From assembly GCA_902625725.1 (NCBI GenBank), contig CACOCY010000004.1, positions 1 to 64,000 on the forward strand: DNA of 64,000 nucleotides. Direction: 5' to 3'. This DNA is from an uncultured SAR116 cluster alpha proteobacterium (GTDB lineage Bacteria > Pseudomonadota > Alphaproteobacteria > Puniceispirillales > Puniceispirillaceae). How positions within the stretch are numbered: the first letter of the stretch is position 1; every line of letters starts with the position of its first letter. A program made the position numbers and the translations under genes. Positions 29,621 to 41,612 of this stretch are shown piece after piece. The notes beneath the pieces are model-generated. The model had not been told where the DNA came from, did not search any database, and saw only the letters and a program-made list of their open reading frames with translations.

Positions 29621-31135
29621 TCAAAAAACAAAAAAAGCAATGCTTATCAAAATGCCAGTAACAAACCATCCTAAATTGGAAATGAAAATAAAGGTTTTAA
29701 CTTTGTTTTTTTCTATTTCTTTTTTCATCTTGCTACCATCATACTTTTCTATAATATCAGGCAGAGCAGTAAATACGCGTTCTAAATCTGTTAATATGCG
29801 TCTAAACCTAAATGTCAATCCTGTTTGGGCCTGAACCCATTCAGAGGCAAGAGGTTTAGCTAAATGCCACATATTAGCCTTTGGATTGAGGCTACGCGCA
29901 ACCCCTTCTGCCATTACCATTGTTTTTTGCAATAAATTAAATTGAGGTTGAACAAAAATATCAAATCTAGCGGATATTTGTAGTATTTGACCAAGAGCTT
30001 CGCTCAGCTCTATTTCACCAATGGGCTTGTCCATTATGGGGTCAACAAGTGCTCTTAAACTTTGCGAGAATAGAGCTAGAGAAACTGTCTCCGGCACCAT
30101 ACCTGCATCAAAGTGAAGCTTTGCCACATTATCATAGTCGCGTTCCAGCAGAGAGATAAGAAGACTGCCTAGGAAAAACTTATCTTCTGGTTTAAGGCTG
30201 CCCATTATACCAAAATCTATTGGCACAAGCATTCCATCAGAACTTACAAATATATTTCCAGGATGCATGTCTGCATGAAAATAGCCATCTCTGAATACTT
30301 GATTAAAAAAGCTTGTCGCAGCCTTATTTGTTATATCTTCAATTTTGTGACCAGCGGCAATAAGACCATTTACATCATCAATTCGAAGACCAGAAATCCA
30401 TTCACTTACAAGAATATTTTTACTAGTAAGACTATTCTCTATCCATGGAATCTTAATACCCTCATCAGTTCTTAGATTATCGCGCAATTTTCCGCCAGCC
30501 GCCGCTTCCATTCGCATGTCAAGTTCAAGTTCTGATAATTGTTTGAACTGCTCAACAGCAATTACTAGCCGTAATCTTTTCAGCTTCGGTGCAAGAAACT
30601 CCATTATTTTAGCTAGTGCACTAAACAGAGCTATATCCGTTGCCATGCGTTTTCGAATGTTAGGACGAAGAATTTTGACAGCAACATTTCTTCCATCAAT
30701 AAGCTGTGCCTTATGTACTTGGGCAACGGAAGCTGCAGCGACCGGGTGCTCGTCGAAAAAAGCAAAAATCTCTTCTAATTTTTTGCCTGTCTCTTTTTCA
30801 ATTGTCTCTCTGGCTAGCTGTGAAGAAAATGCTGGAAGACTATCTTGAAGTAACACTAATCCGCGAGCAATATCTGGCCCAAGTAAATCTGCACGTGTTG
30901 ATAGAGCCTGTCCAAATTTGATAAATACTGGGCCTAATTTCTGTAGAGCAATACAAAGCGTTTCACCAGCATTTCTCCTACTGTTTCTTCCTGCTATCAT
31001 GAAGTCAATTAAGCTAAAGAATCCCTTTTGCCAAAAGGGAAGAGGTGCTAATCTGCTGATGTGTCCTAAGACACCGGCTCTTCCCAGAACGAATCCAATG
31101 TAGGGTATTCTAAACATCGCAAGTATGTAGGACAT
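29621..31135 (-). CDS. ubiB: Ubiquinone biosynthesis kinase-like protein UbiB
   Basis: Atypical kinase/ATPase of the ABC1/ADCK family needed for ubiquinone synthesis. Family motifs are KFGQALSTRADLLG (the KxGQ signature, near 77), AAASVAQVHKAQL, NVAVKILRPN and the HADMHPGNIFV/PIDFGIMG catalytic region. Two hydrophobic segments at the C-terminus (WFVTGILISIAFFVF) anchor it in the membrane. The start is ATG 31135, overlapping the ubiE stop by one base (TAATG); the frame extends slightly further, but the coupled start is better. Length is 504 residues. Confidence 0.94.
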   Translation of the reverse strand: MSYILAMFRIPYIGFVLGRAGVLGHISRLAPLPFWQKGFFSLIDFMIAGRNSRRNAGETLCIALQKLGPVFIKFGQALSTRADLLGPDIARGLVLLQDSLPAFSSQLARETIEKETGKKLEEIFAFFDEHPVAAASVAQVHKAQLIDGRNVAVKILRPNIRKRMATDIALFSALAKIMEFLAPKLKRLRLVIAVEQFKQLSELELDMRMEAAAGGKLRDNLRTDEGIKIPWIENSLTSKNILVSEWISGLRIDDVNGLIAAGHKIEDITNKAATSFFNQVFRDGYFHADMHPGNIFVSSDGMLVPIDFGIMGSLKPEDKFFLGSLLISLLERDYDNVAKLHFDAGMVPETVSLALFSQSLRALVDPIMDKPIGEIELSEALGQILQISARFDIFVQPQFNLLQKTMVMAEGVARSLNPKANMWHLAKPLASEWVQAQTGLTFRFRRILTDLERVFTALPDIIEKYDGSKMKKEIEKNKVKTFIFISNLGWFVTGILISIAFFVF

Positions 31136-31911
31136 TAATCTAACTTCCACCCTGAGTGAATTGTTGCTATGCCACCGGAAAGTTTTTTTACTTTGATTTG
31201 CGCTAAGCCTGCATCAGCCATCATAGTGCAGAGTTCTGCCTGAGAGGGGAATTTCCGAATCGACTCAACTAAATACTTATATGAATACGCATCTCCAGCA
31301 ACTAGTTGTCCAAGTTTTGGGAGCACATCATATGACCACCTATCATAGATCCGAGATAGCAAAGGGTTTTGGACATGTGAAAACTCGAGACAGCAAAACC
31401 TACCACCAGGTTTCAAAACACGGACTATTTGCTTTAATGCCAGCGCTCTATCCGGCACATTTCTAAGCCCAAAAGCTATTGTGACTCTATCTACACTATT
31501 GTTAGTAAGGGGGATTGCTTGGGCATCGCCTGCCATCCAGGCAAGCCTTGGACCAAATTTATTTATTTCTTTTCGCTTTTGTCCTTCTGCCATCATTTTT
31601 TCGTTTATGTCGATTACGTGGGCAGATTGACCACCTCGCTGTAAAAATCTAATGGCGATATCTCCTGTTCCGCCTGCTAAGTCTGCTAATATTTGGTTTG
31701 GACGAGGTGCTATCCAGTCTAGCAGAGCTTCCTTCCATAACCTGTGAACACCAAAGCTCATTAAATCATTCATCAAATCGTATGACGATGCAACATTATT
31801 AAATACGTTATTTACTAAACCTTGCTTTTGTTCCAGTTTTACCACACGGTTACCGAAATCAACTTTTTCATTATTTAATATTTTTTCTGTACTTTCCGAA
31901 TTTGCACTCAT
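31135..31911 (-). CDS. ubiE: Demethylmenaquinone/2-octaprenyl-benzoquinol methyltransferase UbiE
   Basis: SAM-dependent C-methyltransferase of ubiquinone (and, where present, menaquinone) synthesis. Motif I is ADLAGGTGDIAIRFL, and family signatures are NDLMSFGVHRLWKEA near 45 and RVTIAFGLRNVPDRALAL near 140, with GGRFCCLEFSHV after it. Length (258) is normal, with a slightly extended N-terminus. It starts the ubiE-ubiB-coaBC-dut-moeB minus-strand string, divergent from mutM across 126 bases. Confidence 0.95.
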   Translation of the reverse strand: MSANSESTEKILNNEKVDFGNRVVKLEQKQGLVNNVFNNVASSYDLMNDLMSFGVHRLWKEALLDWIAPRPNQILADLAGGTGDIAIRFLQRGGQSAHVIDINEKMMAEGQKRKEINKFGPRLAWMAGDAQAIPLTNNSVDRVTIAFGLRNVPDRALALKQIVRVLKPGGRFCCLEFSHVQNPLLSRIYDRWSYDVLPKLGQLVAGDAYSYKYLVESIRKFPSQAELCTMMADAGLAQIKVKKLSGGIATIHSGWKLD

Positions 31912-32037
31912 TTATTGAGTTTCCTAATATTATTGGTGTATTTTATTTTAATATAGGGTGGTAGCGTTACTTCCTCAAATACCATGTTTTATTTGTGATG
32001 TTGTTATAACAGGATAACGAAAAAAGAGGAAATCTAA

Positions 32038-32859
32038 TTGCCAGAGTTACCAGAAGTAGAAACAGTTAAGCGTGGAATCGCGCTCTTAGCTACTGGAAAA
32101 AAAATAACTAACATTTTCGTGGGTAGAAAAGATTTACGTTGGCCCATTCCAAAATATATCGGAAAAGACTTAAAAGGGGCGATTTGTAGACCGCCAAAAA
32201 GACGTGGAAAATATATTTTAATTCCGCTATCAAATAAAAAAATTCTACTTTTACATCTTGGCATGTCAGGCTCTTTTCGGATTACTTCAAATCGTCCAAA
32301 TTTCCAGAAACACGATCACTTTGCAATGGAATTTGAAGAGAATGATTGGGCGGTATTTTGTGATCCAAGAAGATTTGGCTATATTGATTTACTAAATGAA
32401 GAACATGCTAAATCACATCGCTTTTTAAAAGAGCTTGGAGTTGAACCCCTCAGCAGTGATTTCACACCTGATTACCTTGCGGCGCAGACTGCAGGTAAGA
32501 ATTGCTCTATAAAAGCCATTCTTTTAGACCAGACAAAAATCGCTGGTATTGGTAATATTTACGCGTCAGAAGCATTATTCAAGGCTAGAATTTCACCAAA
32601 GCGTCAAGCAAAGACTATTAAGGGTAAGAGGGCTGAAAGGCTCGTAAACTCCATTAAATCAATTCTTCTTAGAGCTATTGAGGCTGGAGGAACTAGTCTT
32701 CGCAATCATGTACAACCAGGTGGAGAAATTGGTTATTTCGTCCAATCGCTTCAGGTTTATAGTAGATCTGGTGAACCATGTCTTAAATGTGGTGCTGTTG
32801 TAAAGCAGATAAAGCAGTCAGGTCGTACTACGTTTCATTGTGGTTTGTGTCAGCGTTGA
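32038..32859 (+). CDS. mutM: Formamidopyrimidine-DNA glycosylase MutM
   Basis: Removes 8-oxoguanine and formamidopyrimidines from DNA. The start is TTG with GAGGAAA before it. It encodes PELPEVET directly after the initiator Met, and Pro at position 2 is the catalytic nucleophile, so this start is fixed. The H2TH region (DQTKIAGIGNIYASEALF) and the C-terminal zinc finger with four Cys (CLKCG and CGLCQR) are intact. It is 273 residues. Divergent mutM/ubiE is typical of alphaproteobacteria. Confidence 0.96.
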   Translation: MPELPEVETVKRGIALLATGKKITNIFVGRKDLRWPIPKYIGKDLKGAICRPPKRRGKYILIPLSNKKILLLHLGMSGSFRITSNRPNFQKHDHFAMEFEENDWAVFCDPRRFGYIDLLNEEHAKSHRFLKELGVEPLSSDFTPDYLAAQTAGKNCSIKAILLDQTKIAGIGNIYASEALFKARISPKRQAKTIKGKRAERLVNSIKSILLRAIEAGGTSLRNHVQPGGEIGYFVQSLQVYSRSGEPCLKCGAVVKQIKQSGRTTFHCGLCQR

Positions 32860-32897
32860 ATCATGTTACAGTTAAGAATATCAGCTAGGATTTAAAA

Positions 32898-33293
32898 ATG
32901 CTTAATTCACGAGATTTTATGACGTCGTTTAATATATTGGCTGCAATAACTATCGCATTATCACTTTTAATAGTTATTTCAAAAAGTTCATTTGGCGAGG
33001 AACAAAGCAACATAAAGTTTATAGATGATATCCCAGTGATGGATTCAATGAAAGTTGAACCTGAATTTAGTTTTAGTTTTGATTCTCCATCTGGTCGCAT
33101 TGTTATTTTAATTGCTACTTCAAGCAGTCATAAAAAGGAAATTACGCAATTCTACCGGCAAGTAATGCCCCAACTAGGCTGGAAAGTGAAAGACAACCAG
33201 TACGAGCGAGGAGATGAAAAATTTCAACTAGTATCTTCTAATAACCAAGATAGTGTAATATGGCGTTTAAGTATTACGCCTTTGCATAAATAG
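32898..33293 (+). CDS. Small exported protein of unknown function
   Basis: I do not recognise the family. The 131-residue product has an N-terminal hydrophobic stretch (about 12-30, FNILAAITIALSLLIVISK) ending in a possible signal-peptidase site around FGEE. The mature part has a beta-rich feel with FYRQVMPQLGWKVKDNQYER and the end WRLSITPLHK, resembling small periplasmic domains that carry a GWK segment. TAGGA precedes the ATG. It sits between mutM and rpsT; the position suggests no function. Confidence 0.7.
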   Translation: MLNSRDFMTSFNILAAITIALSLLIVISKSSFGEEQSNIKFIDDIPVMDSMKVEPEFSFSFDSPSGRIVILIATSSSHKKEITQFYRQVMPQLGWKVKDNQYERGDEKFQLVSSNNQDSVIWRLSITPLHK

Positions 33294-33391
33294 TTGATAT
33301 GTGAGTACTTTAAGTCAAGGCAATTATAACTTGACTTGAACACTGTTTCAGCCTTATACAACTGGTCATTTAATGATGTGAAAGGTAGTTT

Positions 33392-33667
33392 ATGGCAAAT
33401 CATAAGTCAGCGAAAAAAAGAATACGTAGAAATTTAGCTAGAGCAGAGATTAACAAATCCAGAATGAGCCGTATTCGCACTTTTATTAAGAAAGTTGAGT
33501 CTGCCATAGGCGCTGGAGACATTGATAACGCGAGAGTTGCATTGAGGCAAGCTCAACCTCAGATAATGAGGGGTGTTACTAAAGGTGTGTTGCATAAAAA
33601 TACAGCATCAAGAAAAATGTCCCGACTCGCGGCTGGCGTTAAAAAAATATCTATAAAAGCTGTTTAA
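33392..33667 (+). CDS. rpsT: 30S ribosomal protein S20
   Basis: Basic helical protein binding 16S rRNA in the body of the small subunit. The 91-residue protein starts [20 protein letters not shown] and ends with [19 protein letters not shown], both standard. It is followed by a strong terminator, and then dnaA; rpsT-dnaA adjacency is a known alphaproteobacterial arrangement. Confidence 0.97.
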   Translation: MANHKSAKKRIRRNLARAEINKSRMSRIRTFIKKVESAIGAGDIDNARVALRQAQPQIMRGVTKGVLHKNTASRKMSRLAAGVKKISIKAV

Positions 33668-33711
33668 GATGTCCTGCTGATATATTTAAAGAGGGATTAT
33701 TGGAATATCAT

Positions 33712-33735
33712 GGGGTCACAGACCCCTTTTTTTTT
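33712..33735 (+). terminator. Strong Rho-independent terminator after rpsT
   Basis: GGGGTC (33712-33717), loop ACA, GACCCC (33721-33726), followed by nine T. This is the clearest intrinsic terminator in the window and isolates rpsT from dnaA. Confidence 0.92.
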
Positions 33736-33981
33736 CTTTCAGATTTTCACCTTAAAACTGATTCGATTTTCTAACAGATTGAATCTTTTCAATATCTACT
33801 CTTTTTCCAAAAATCTGTTAAACATATGTCAAGCGCTTTATTTAGACTTAATTATATTTATTTGTCTTTTTGTTTCAGATTCTAGCTTGATCAAAAGTTT
33901 GTTAAATGGGTATTCTGCTTTGACGTATTGTTTAGTTTTGACCTAACACAATAAATTCAAATTCGCTGTCAGGAACATCTC
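33736..33981 (+). promoter_or_regulatory. AT-rich dnaA upstream region
   Basis: This is the rest of the 314-base rpsT-dnaA spacer after the terminator. It is T-rich and must hold the dnaA promoter, although no convincing -35/-10 pair was found. It contains three GANTC sites (33760-33764, 33781-33785, 33878-33882), a small hairpin at 33778-33793 and the palindrome AAGCGCTT at 33831-33838. No DnaA box cluster was found, so there is no support for an origin here. The dnaA Shine-Dalgarno AGGAA is at 33971-33975. Confidence 0.5.
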
Positions 33982-35451
33982 TTGGAAAAAGACTTTTATA
34001 AAAAAGATGTAATTAATTCGACTGACGGGAAAAATAATACCCGAGAGAGAAGTTCGAAAACTGATTCTACGAATAAAAACATATCTGACAAAACAGACGA
34101 GTTGTGGAGATTGATAAGCGTTCAAATCCGAAAAGACATTGGTGAGACAGCTTGGCGAAATTGGATAAAACCCCTCGTATTTGAACGTTTAGAAACAGAA
34201 ATAATTCATTTAAAATCACCAAGTAGGTTGGTTCGAGACAGAGTGAAATCACACTACGCAGACAAGTTAAGACTTGTTGCCAAAAGTTTGTCACTACCAG
34301 TTTGTGAATTTGAGATAAATTCGATCGATTCCTCAATTGTAACGAGTTTTAACGAAACATCTTCAAGTAAAGCGCCTCGTATAACAGAAATAAGTGTAAC
34401 GAAGTCAAATAATAAAGCTATATCTCCCACACATGGTTTGGATCCCCGATTTACATTCTCAAATTTTTTTGTTGGCAAGCCAAATGAATTGGCTTTCGCC
34501 GCTGCTAGACGTGTTGTCGAAAGTGCAACAGCAGCCTTTAACCCATTGTTTTTATATAGCGGTGTTGGTCTTGGAAAAACACATCTAATGCACGCAATTG
34601 CGTGGGAGATTAATGCGCGGCAACCAAATCGTAAGGTGATGTATCTCTCAGCTGAAAAATTCATGTATCGTTTTATTCAGGCTCTAAGGCATCAGGATAC
34701 TATGACCTTTAAAGAACAATTCCGTTCTGTTGATGTGTTGATGATAGATGATGTGCAATTTATTTCCGGTAAAGAATCAACACAAGAAGAATTTTTTCAT
34801 ACGTTTAATGCACTGGTAGATGAAGGAAAACAGGTTGTCTTGTCAGCTGATAAGTCACCAACGGATCTATCAGGTATGGAAGAGCGTCTGAGAAGTCGCT
34901 TGGGATGGGGAATGGTTGCTGATATTCATGCTACCACTTATGAGTTAAGACTTGGTATTCTCATTTCCAAGCGGGACTCAGTTGCTGTTAGTGTGCCAGA
35001 CACGGTTCTTGAATTCTTAGCCCGTAAAATAACTAGCAATATACGTGAATTGGAAGGTGCATTTAATAGAATCGTAGCCCATGCAAGCTTAGTCGGCACT
35101 ACTATTACTGTTGAGATGGCACGGGAAACTTTATCAGATTTAATAAGAGCTTCTAGTCGTCGTGTTACAATTGATGATATCCAGAAACAGGTCTCAAAAC
35201 ATTTTTCCATTAGGACTTCAGATATGTTCTCAGCAAGGCGCGCAAGGTCCATAGCAAGGCCTCGTCAGATAGCAATGTATCTTGCAAAAAACTTGACTAC
35301 GTCATCATATCCTGAGATTGGGAGAAAGTTTGGTGGAAGAGACCATACAACTATCATGCATGCTGTAAAAAAAGTTGAAGAGTTACTCAATAATGATAGC
35401 GAAATGTGCGACGACGTAGAGTTGTTGCGCTCCTTGCTATCTGACAATTAA
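33982..35451 (+). CDS. dnaA: Chromosomal replication initiator DnaA
   Basis: AAA+ ATPase that binds DnaA boxes and melts oriC. Domain I covers about residues 38-110 after a polar N-terminal extension of some 35 residues. Domain III has Walker A LYSGVGLGKTHLMHAIAWE and Walker B VDVLMIDDVQFI. Domain IV ends with SYPEIGRKFGGRDHTTIMHA, the DNA-binding signature. The start is TTG with AGGAA spaced seven bases before. Length is 489. The dnaN start is 116 bases downstream. Confidence 0.97.
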   Translation: MEKDFYKKDVINSTDGKNNTRERSSKTDSTNKNISDKTDELWRLISVQIRKDIGETAWRNWIKPLVFERLETEIIHLKSPSRLVRDRVKSHYADKLRLVAKSLSLPVCEFEINSIDSSIVTSFNETSSSKAPRITEISVTKSNNKAISPTHGLDPRFTFSNFFVGKPNELAFAAARRVVESATAAFNPLFLYSGVGLGKTHLMHAIAWEINARQPNRKVMYLSAEKFMYRFIQALRHQDTMTFKEQFRSVDVLMIDDVQFISGKESTQEEFFHTFNALVDEGKQVVLSADKSPTDLSGMEERLRSRLGWGMVADIHATTYELRLGILISKRDSVAVSVPDTVLEFLARKITSNIRELEGAFNRIVAHASLVGTTITVEMARETLSDLIRASSRRVTIDDIQKQVSKHFSIRTSDMFSARRARSIARPRQIAMYLAKNLTTSSYPEIGRKFGGRDHTTIMHAVKKVEELLNNDSEMCDDVELLRSLLSDN

Positions 35452-35567
35452 ATCGATTTTGTTGAACATTTATAGCGTAGCGATATCTTGTTTCTTAAAA
35501 GGATTGGCATACCACATTTTGTGTGTCAAAATGATGTAAATCACCTTATCTTACGGTGGAGGTAGAA

Positions 35568-36671
35568 ATGAAAATAGCTATTGATCGCATGAATTTATTA
35601 CGCCCGCTCAGCCATATAAATTCAGTAGTTGAGCGACGAAATACTATACCTATATTGTCTAACGTTGTTTTAAATGCAGTATCCCAAAAATTGTCACTTA
35701 CAGCTACAGATATGGATATGGATATTGTTACCAATGCCCCATGTTCGGTATCAATCGAGGGTGCAACAACAATATCAGCTCATTTGCTTTTTGAGATCGT
35801 TAAAAAATTACCAGATGGAGCGGAGGTTCAAGTTCAAGTGGCTGATGGTCACGCACAAATTAGCTCTGGGAGATCAAGTTTTAAACTGCCAACATTACCG
35901 ATTGAAGATTTTCCAGCTATAAACAGCTCTGACATGCCAGTTAAATTTTTAGTTGCTCCATCAGATTTAAGAAATCTAATTGATACCACAAAGTTTGCAG
36001 TGTCAATGGAGGAAACTAGGTATTATCTTAACGGGATTTACATACATTTTTCGGACACAACGAATTTAACTGCTGTTGCAACAGACGGACATAGGCTGGC
36101 TTTGTCACAGATGAAATCACCCCCTGGCTCAGAGAGCATGCCTGCCGTCATTATACCTCGTAAAGCGGTTTTAGAGCTGAGAAAGCTTTTAGATGATGAG
36201 TCTAAAGATATAGAAGTGAAGATATCGGAAAGTCGAGCTGAATTCTGTGTTGGGGATATAAGGCTTACAACAAAATTAATCGATGGTTCTTTCCCGGATT
36301 ATAAAAGAGTTATCCCCACAAGTAATGATAAAATAATACTAATTAACGTAGATTTATTCATTGCGGCTGTAGATCGAGTTTCAACTATAGCCTCTGACAA
36401 GTCACGTGCGATAAAACTTAATATAGGGCCTAGTCAACTAGTTTTGTCAGCAACCAATCCAGATGCTTCAAGCGCGACTGAAATGCTTGAAATTGAATAT
36501 AATGGAGAGATTATAGACATCGGTTTTAACGCTAAATATCTTCTGGATATTTTGAATCAGATAAAAGGGAAAATTATTGCAGTAGAGCTTGCAGATTCTG
36601 GTTCTCCAAGTTTGCTTCGCGACCCTGAAGATGAAGCAAATATTTTTGTTCTAATGCCGATGAGAGTTTAG
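35568..36671 (+). CDS. dnaN: DNA polymerase III sliding clamp (beta subunit)
   Basis: Ring-shaped processivity clamp. The ATG at 35568 is chosen (MKIAIDRMNLLRPLSHI) because GGAGG lies at 35558-35562; an upstream GTG in frame lies over that ribosome-binding site. All three clamp domains are present, and the C-terminus ends IFVLMPMRV, the usual M-P-M-R-V/L. Length is 367. It is followed by recF after 11 bases. Confidence 0.97.
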   Translation: MKIAIDRMNLLRPLSHINSVVERRNTIPILSNVVLNAVSQKLSLTATDMDMDIVTNAPCSVSIEGATTISAHLLFEIVKKLPDGAEVQVQVADGHAQISSGRSSFKLPTLPIEDFPAINSSDMPVKFLVAPSDLRNLIDTTKFAVSMEETRYYLNGIYIHFSDTTNLTAVATDGHRLALSQMKSPPGSESMPAVIIPRKAVLELRKLLDDESKDIEVKISESRAEFCVGDIRLTTKLIDGSFPDYKRVIPTSNDKIILINVDLFIAAVDRVSTIASDKSRAIKLNIGPSQLVLSATNPDASSATEMLEIEYNGEIIDIGFNAKYLLDILNQIKGKIIAVELADSGSPSLLRDPEDEANIFVLMPMRV

Positions 36672-36682
36672 TAATTATTTTC

Positions 36683-37858
36683 ATGGCTTTAACATCCACT
36701 GCTCACAATGGTGCTTCAAATCCCTCAAATATGACAAATAAAAAGATCAGTCATTGGATTAGCAAAATTCGTCTATCCAATTTTCGTAATTATAAAGAAG
36801 CAGATTTTAAAATACAAAAAGCCCCAGTCATACTTATTGGCAAAAATGGAACAGGGAAAACAAACTTGTTGGAAGCAATATCTTTGCTAGCACCGGGTCG
36901 AGGATTAAGGCGTGCTAGCAAAGATGAATTCAGCTATAAAGATTTATTTAATCCCATATCAAGCGCTAATAAATGGGCGCTTTCTATAAATTTAGAAGTA
37001 AATAACACATGTTGGCAGATTGGCACGGGAATATCTCAAGAGGGTAAGCAAAGAATAGTGAAAATTAACGAGCGGAGTGAAACACAGGAAATGCTCTCTC
37101 AGATTTGTGCAGTGTCTTGGCTTACACCACAAATGGACGGCTTGTTTTTAGACAGCCCTAACTCTAGAAGGCGTTTCATTGACCGGTTGGCGGTTACTTT
37201 TGATACGGGGCATGCTGGCAGGTTGCTAAGGTATTACAAATTATATCGGGAGCGAAATCGAATGTTAGCTAATGAGGTTTATGATCCTATATGGTATAAT
37301 GTTAATGAAACCGCCCTATCTGAAACGGGGGTCGCTATTATGGCCACTCGTCAAGCTTTGATTTCAGATATAAACCGAACAGTTCAAAATATGCAGATAG
37401 AGTTTCCAAGATTCTCGGCCAAGCTGATTGGCGGTGGTTCTGAATTATTACCAAAGATGTCAGCATCAGATTTTGAAGATAAGATTAAACGAGAGGCTAA
37501 GCAAAATCGAGAAGCAAACGATAACTCACTGACAGGACCACATATGGCTGATTTGCGTGTAACACACATTGAAAAAAATCAGTTAGCAAATGAAGCATCA
37601 ACAGGAGAGCAAAAAGCACTCCTTGTCACCTTTATACTAGCACATGCCCATTTGCAGAAAAATAGATTAAGAAAACCACCACTTTTGTTATTGGATGACG
37701 CGGCAGCATTATTAGACCCGTGGCGAAGAGACGCGTTGTTTTATGCCTGTTCAGCCTTATCAGGACAGGTTTGGTATAGTGGAAGTGATGAGAAAAGTTT
37801 TAGTTCTCTTAAATCAAAAGCTCAGTATTTTTATTTAGATAATGGTAAAGTAAGTTAA
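36683..37858 (+). CDS. recF: DNA replication and repair protein RecF
   Basis: SMC-like ATPase that helps load RecA at single-strand gaps. Walker A is LIGKNGTGKTNLLEAISLLA near residue 50, the ABC signature is NEASTGEQKALLVTFILA near 310, and Walker B is PLLLLDDAAALLDPWRRDAL. The first 26 residues, before WISKIRLSNFRNYKEA, are longer than usual; an internal ATG at 36731 is a possible alternative start. Length is 391. It lies between dnaN and gyrB in standard order. Confidence 0.95.
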   Translation: MALTSTAHNGASNPSNMTNKKISHWISKIRLSNFRNYKEADFKIQKAPVILIGKNGTGKTNLLEAISLLAPGRGLRRASKDEFSYKDLFNPISSANKWALSINLEVNNTCWQIGTGISQEGKQRIVKINERSETQEMLSQICAVSWLTPQMDGLFLDSPNSRRRFIDRLAVTFDTGHAGRLLRYYKLYRERNRMLANEVYDPIWYNVNETALSETGVAIMATRQALISDINRTVQNMQIEFPRFSAKLIGGGSELLPKMSASDFEDKIKREAKQNREANDNSLTGPHMADLRVTHIEKNQLANEASTGEQKALLVTFILAHAHLQKNRLRKPPLLLLDDAAALLDPWRRDALFYACSALSGQVWYSGSDEKSFSSLKSKAQYFYLDNGKVS

Positions 37859-37864
37859 TAGTAG

Positions 37865-40323
<2,459 letters not shown>

Positions 40324-40324
<1 letters not shown>

Positions 40325-41607
40325 TGGCTGATAGGTATTTTTCTTCGGTCTCAGAAATTGAACATAGTTTGATTGATCCAAGAGTTAGTGTTGCAATTCG
40401 ATGGATAGCCCTTTCAGGACAATTAGCAACCGTACTTCTTGTTCATTTTGTTTTCGGTTTTAACCTTCCTCTATTCCAGTTGCTCACTATTATTGCAATT
40501 GGAATACTACTAAATTCATGGCAAATGTTACTAAATAGTAATGGGGTGCAACTATCACGACCACCTGTTCTATTCGTGCTTATATTTGATGTTATCCAGC
40601 TTGCCGCTCTATTATATTTTGCTGGTGGTTTACTTAATCCATTCTCTATATTATTTCTTGCACCTGTGGCGGTTTCTGCATCTATCCTGGATGTGTTTTC
40701 AACTATAAGCCTTGTGATTATCGTGACCATATGTGCAAGTATACTCACTATCTATCACTTGCCTCTGCCCTGGTCAGACACTGGTTTAATGGTTCCAGCC
40801 TTATATCAATTTGGCTTATGGGTTGCGTTGGTTATATCTACTATTTTTATGGCCTATTATGTGTTTTGGTTGGCATCGAAAAGCAAAAAAACATCTGAAA
40901 TGCTGAGTCAGACAAAATTAATGCTAGCTTCTCAGAGGCAGGTTATCGCATTAGGGTCTCTTGCTACAGCTGCAGCCCATAAGCTTGGGTCTCCATTAAC
41001 AACAATAAAGCTAATTAGCGATGATTTAATGTCTCAGTTGAAGTTGAATGCTATTCAGGAAGAAGATTTATTATTGTTGAAAGCAGAGATCGATAGATGT
41101 CAGGTTATTTTATCTGAACTAGATTCTGATGCAATGAAGACAAATCGAGAGCTAAATATTTTAATGCCTGCCGTGCTTGCAATTCAAACTATGGTTGCTT
41201 CTTTAGGCACATCGTTTAAGTATCAAATTGAATGGAAGGTTGAAAACGACTCAGATGGACCACAACCAGAAATCGCACAGACACCTGAGCTAAGTTATGC
41301 ACTAGAGGCGATACTTGAAAATGCAAATGATTTTGCAGAAACAAAAATTGTTATTGATATTTCTTGGGACCACCGATCAATTTTCATAAAAATCGTGGAT
41401 GATGGAATGGGGTACTCTTCTTCAATCCTTTCAAACATAGGTCAGCCTGAAAATAGTTCACGACTTGGACAAGACGGCCACAGAGGATTTGGATTATTTT
41501 TAGTTAATTCATTCATTAGGCAATTAAATGGGACAACAAGCTTTCGAAATAGTAAGCCAAAAGGTGCGTCGGTAGAAATAAAAGTCCCTATTGAGAGCTT
41601 GGTATAA
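40324..41607 (+). CDS. regB: RegB/PrrB-type redox sensor histidine kinase
   Basis: Membrane kinase that senses redox state through quinone and passes phosphate to RegA. About six hydrophobic segments span residues 25-195, with the quinone-linked motif GGLLNPF at residues 101-107. The H box is ATAAAHKLGSPLTTI with His at 219. The usual next residue Glu is Lys220 here, unlike most RegB. The redox Cys is in DRCQVIL (C259). The ATPase has an N box (EAILENANDFAE), DDGMGY and GFGLFL. It overlaps the gyrB stop by one base (TAATG) and precedes regA by five bases. Confidence 0.93.
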
Positions 41608-41612
41608 TTATA

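Noticed and set aside
33736-33981. Possible oriC in the rpsT-dnaA gap
   Set aside because: The gap is AT-rich, but I found no DnaA boxes on either strand; position next to dnaA is not enough.
36683-37858. RecF Walker B altered (Asp-Asp instead of Asp-Glu)
   Set aside because: Other RecF proteins also have Asp-Asp at this site, so it is not unusual.
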